A DNA stretch of 6,666 nt, from NCBI GenBank assembly GCA_946055125.1, contig CAMGFF010000127.1, forward strand, positions 1-6,666. Direction: 5' to 3'. The notes under the pieces were generated by a model. It was not told the origin of the DNA. It did not search any database and saw only the letters and a list, made by a program, of their open reading frames with translations. This stretch comes from an uncultured Prevotellaceae bacterium. Lineage in GTDB: Bacteria > Bacteroidota > Bacteroidia > Bacteroidales > Muribaculaceae. Made by a program: the position numbers and the translations under genes. Numbering within the stretch: the first letter of the stretch is position 1; each line of letters begins with the position of its first letter. This document shows, in pieces, positions 6,389 to 6,666 of the stretch.

Positions 6389-6666
6389 CACACACACACT
6401 AACGCACACAATCCATAAAACAAATCAATATATATATATTTCAGGCAACAATAACGACAAGAAAGGTTTAATGATTAGTAAAAAAAGTTTTTAGGTTTTT
6501 AATGGTTGTAATTTGGGTATAAAAAAGATTGTTGAGAAACGCCGGCCGCTGCCGCAGTGGAGGCACAGCAGGTGCAGCCACAGCAAGGCAGCCGCCAAGA
6601 GCATCACAAATGGCAAAAAAGAGAGTTTCTTTGTTTTTATACTAAATTCCGGGGGGTGGGGCTTGT
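6389..6666. other. Intergenic region after amt, no convincing gene
   Basis: It starts with a short CA-rich tract (about 6388-6398, with further CACAC at 6404-6409) and a TA dinucleotide run (about 6428-6439), and is AT-rich up to 6537. A weak all-A/T hairpin, TAAAAA/TTTTTA (6479-6484 with 6488-6493), followed by more T runs, could help end the amt transcript, but no strong intrinsic terminator is visible. A GC-rich island (about 6539-6596) then interrupts the AT-rich sequence before AT-rich DNA returns. No full Bacteroidota promoter was found on either strand. Confidence 0.6.

Noticed and set aside
5492..6409. Antisense open frame of about 305 codons opposite amt
   Set aside because: It is opposite a highly conserved ammonium transporter and shows His/Gly/Glu-rich content without a domain; a shadow frame.
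6388..6439. CA and TA dinucleotide tracts after amt
   Set aside because: They are short, imperfect simple repeats in intergenic AT-rich DNA. No sign of phase variation, since no coding region or promoter spans them.
6541..6600. GC-rich island as a possible structured RNA
   Set aside because: Only a short GCTGCC/GGCAGC pairing (6548-6553 with 6587-6592) and a small direct repeat of CACAGCA were found. No known RNA class or promoter is recognised.

Overview
The window reads as chromosomal DNA of a Bacteroidota, most likely Bacteroidales. Two promoters match the phylum's own consensus (TTG, about 19-21 nt, TAnnTTTG), start codons lack clear Shine-Dalgarno sequences, genes are GC-rich with AT-rich gaps, and the three recognisable membrane or envelope proteins resemble Bacteroidales families. 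The genus cannot be fixed from sequence alone; a Muribaculaceae or Prevotella/Bacteroides-type gut bacterium is a guess.

Layout. At the left edge lies the 5' two-thirds of a minus-strand tRNA-Leu(CAA), with its own well-formed promoter at 68-97. Diverging from it on the plus strand is a tight three-gene set: a five-helix membrane protein with an extracytoplasmic LTA-synthase/sulfatase-fold domain (275-2290), a FucP-family MFS sugar/H+ symporter (2335-3537) and an OafA-like membrane acyltransferase (3548-4672). The gaps are 44 and 10 nt, so they are probably co-transcribed. A strong hairpin at 4711-4757 probably ends or attenuates that transcript. An AT-rich stretch then carries a canonical promoter (4830-4860), a roughly 100-nt leader with a hairpin, and an intact ammonium transporter gene, amt (4964-6388). 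The last 278 nt contain no convincing gene.

How the genes might work together. The LTA-synthase-like protein and the acyltransferase both belong to families that decorate surface glycans, and the transporter between them imports a sugar in characterised relatives. An envelope-glycan role for the set is an inference. The amt gene stands alone, with its own regulation and no adjacent glnK in view.

The most unusual feature is the LTA-synthase-like protein. Its fold and family framework are well kept, but several metal- and substrate-binding positions differ from the family pattern (Glu to Asp301, His-His to Arg465-Ser466, Asp to Asn519, and Trp positions to Gly433 and Cys436). It looks like a pseudoenzyme or an enzyme with changed chemistry. 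I see no CRISPR array, insertion sequence, phage gene or defence system.
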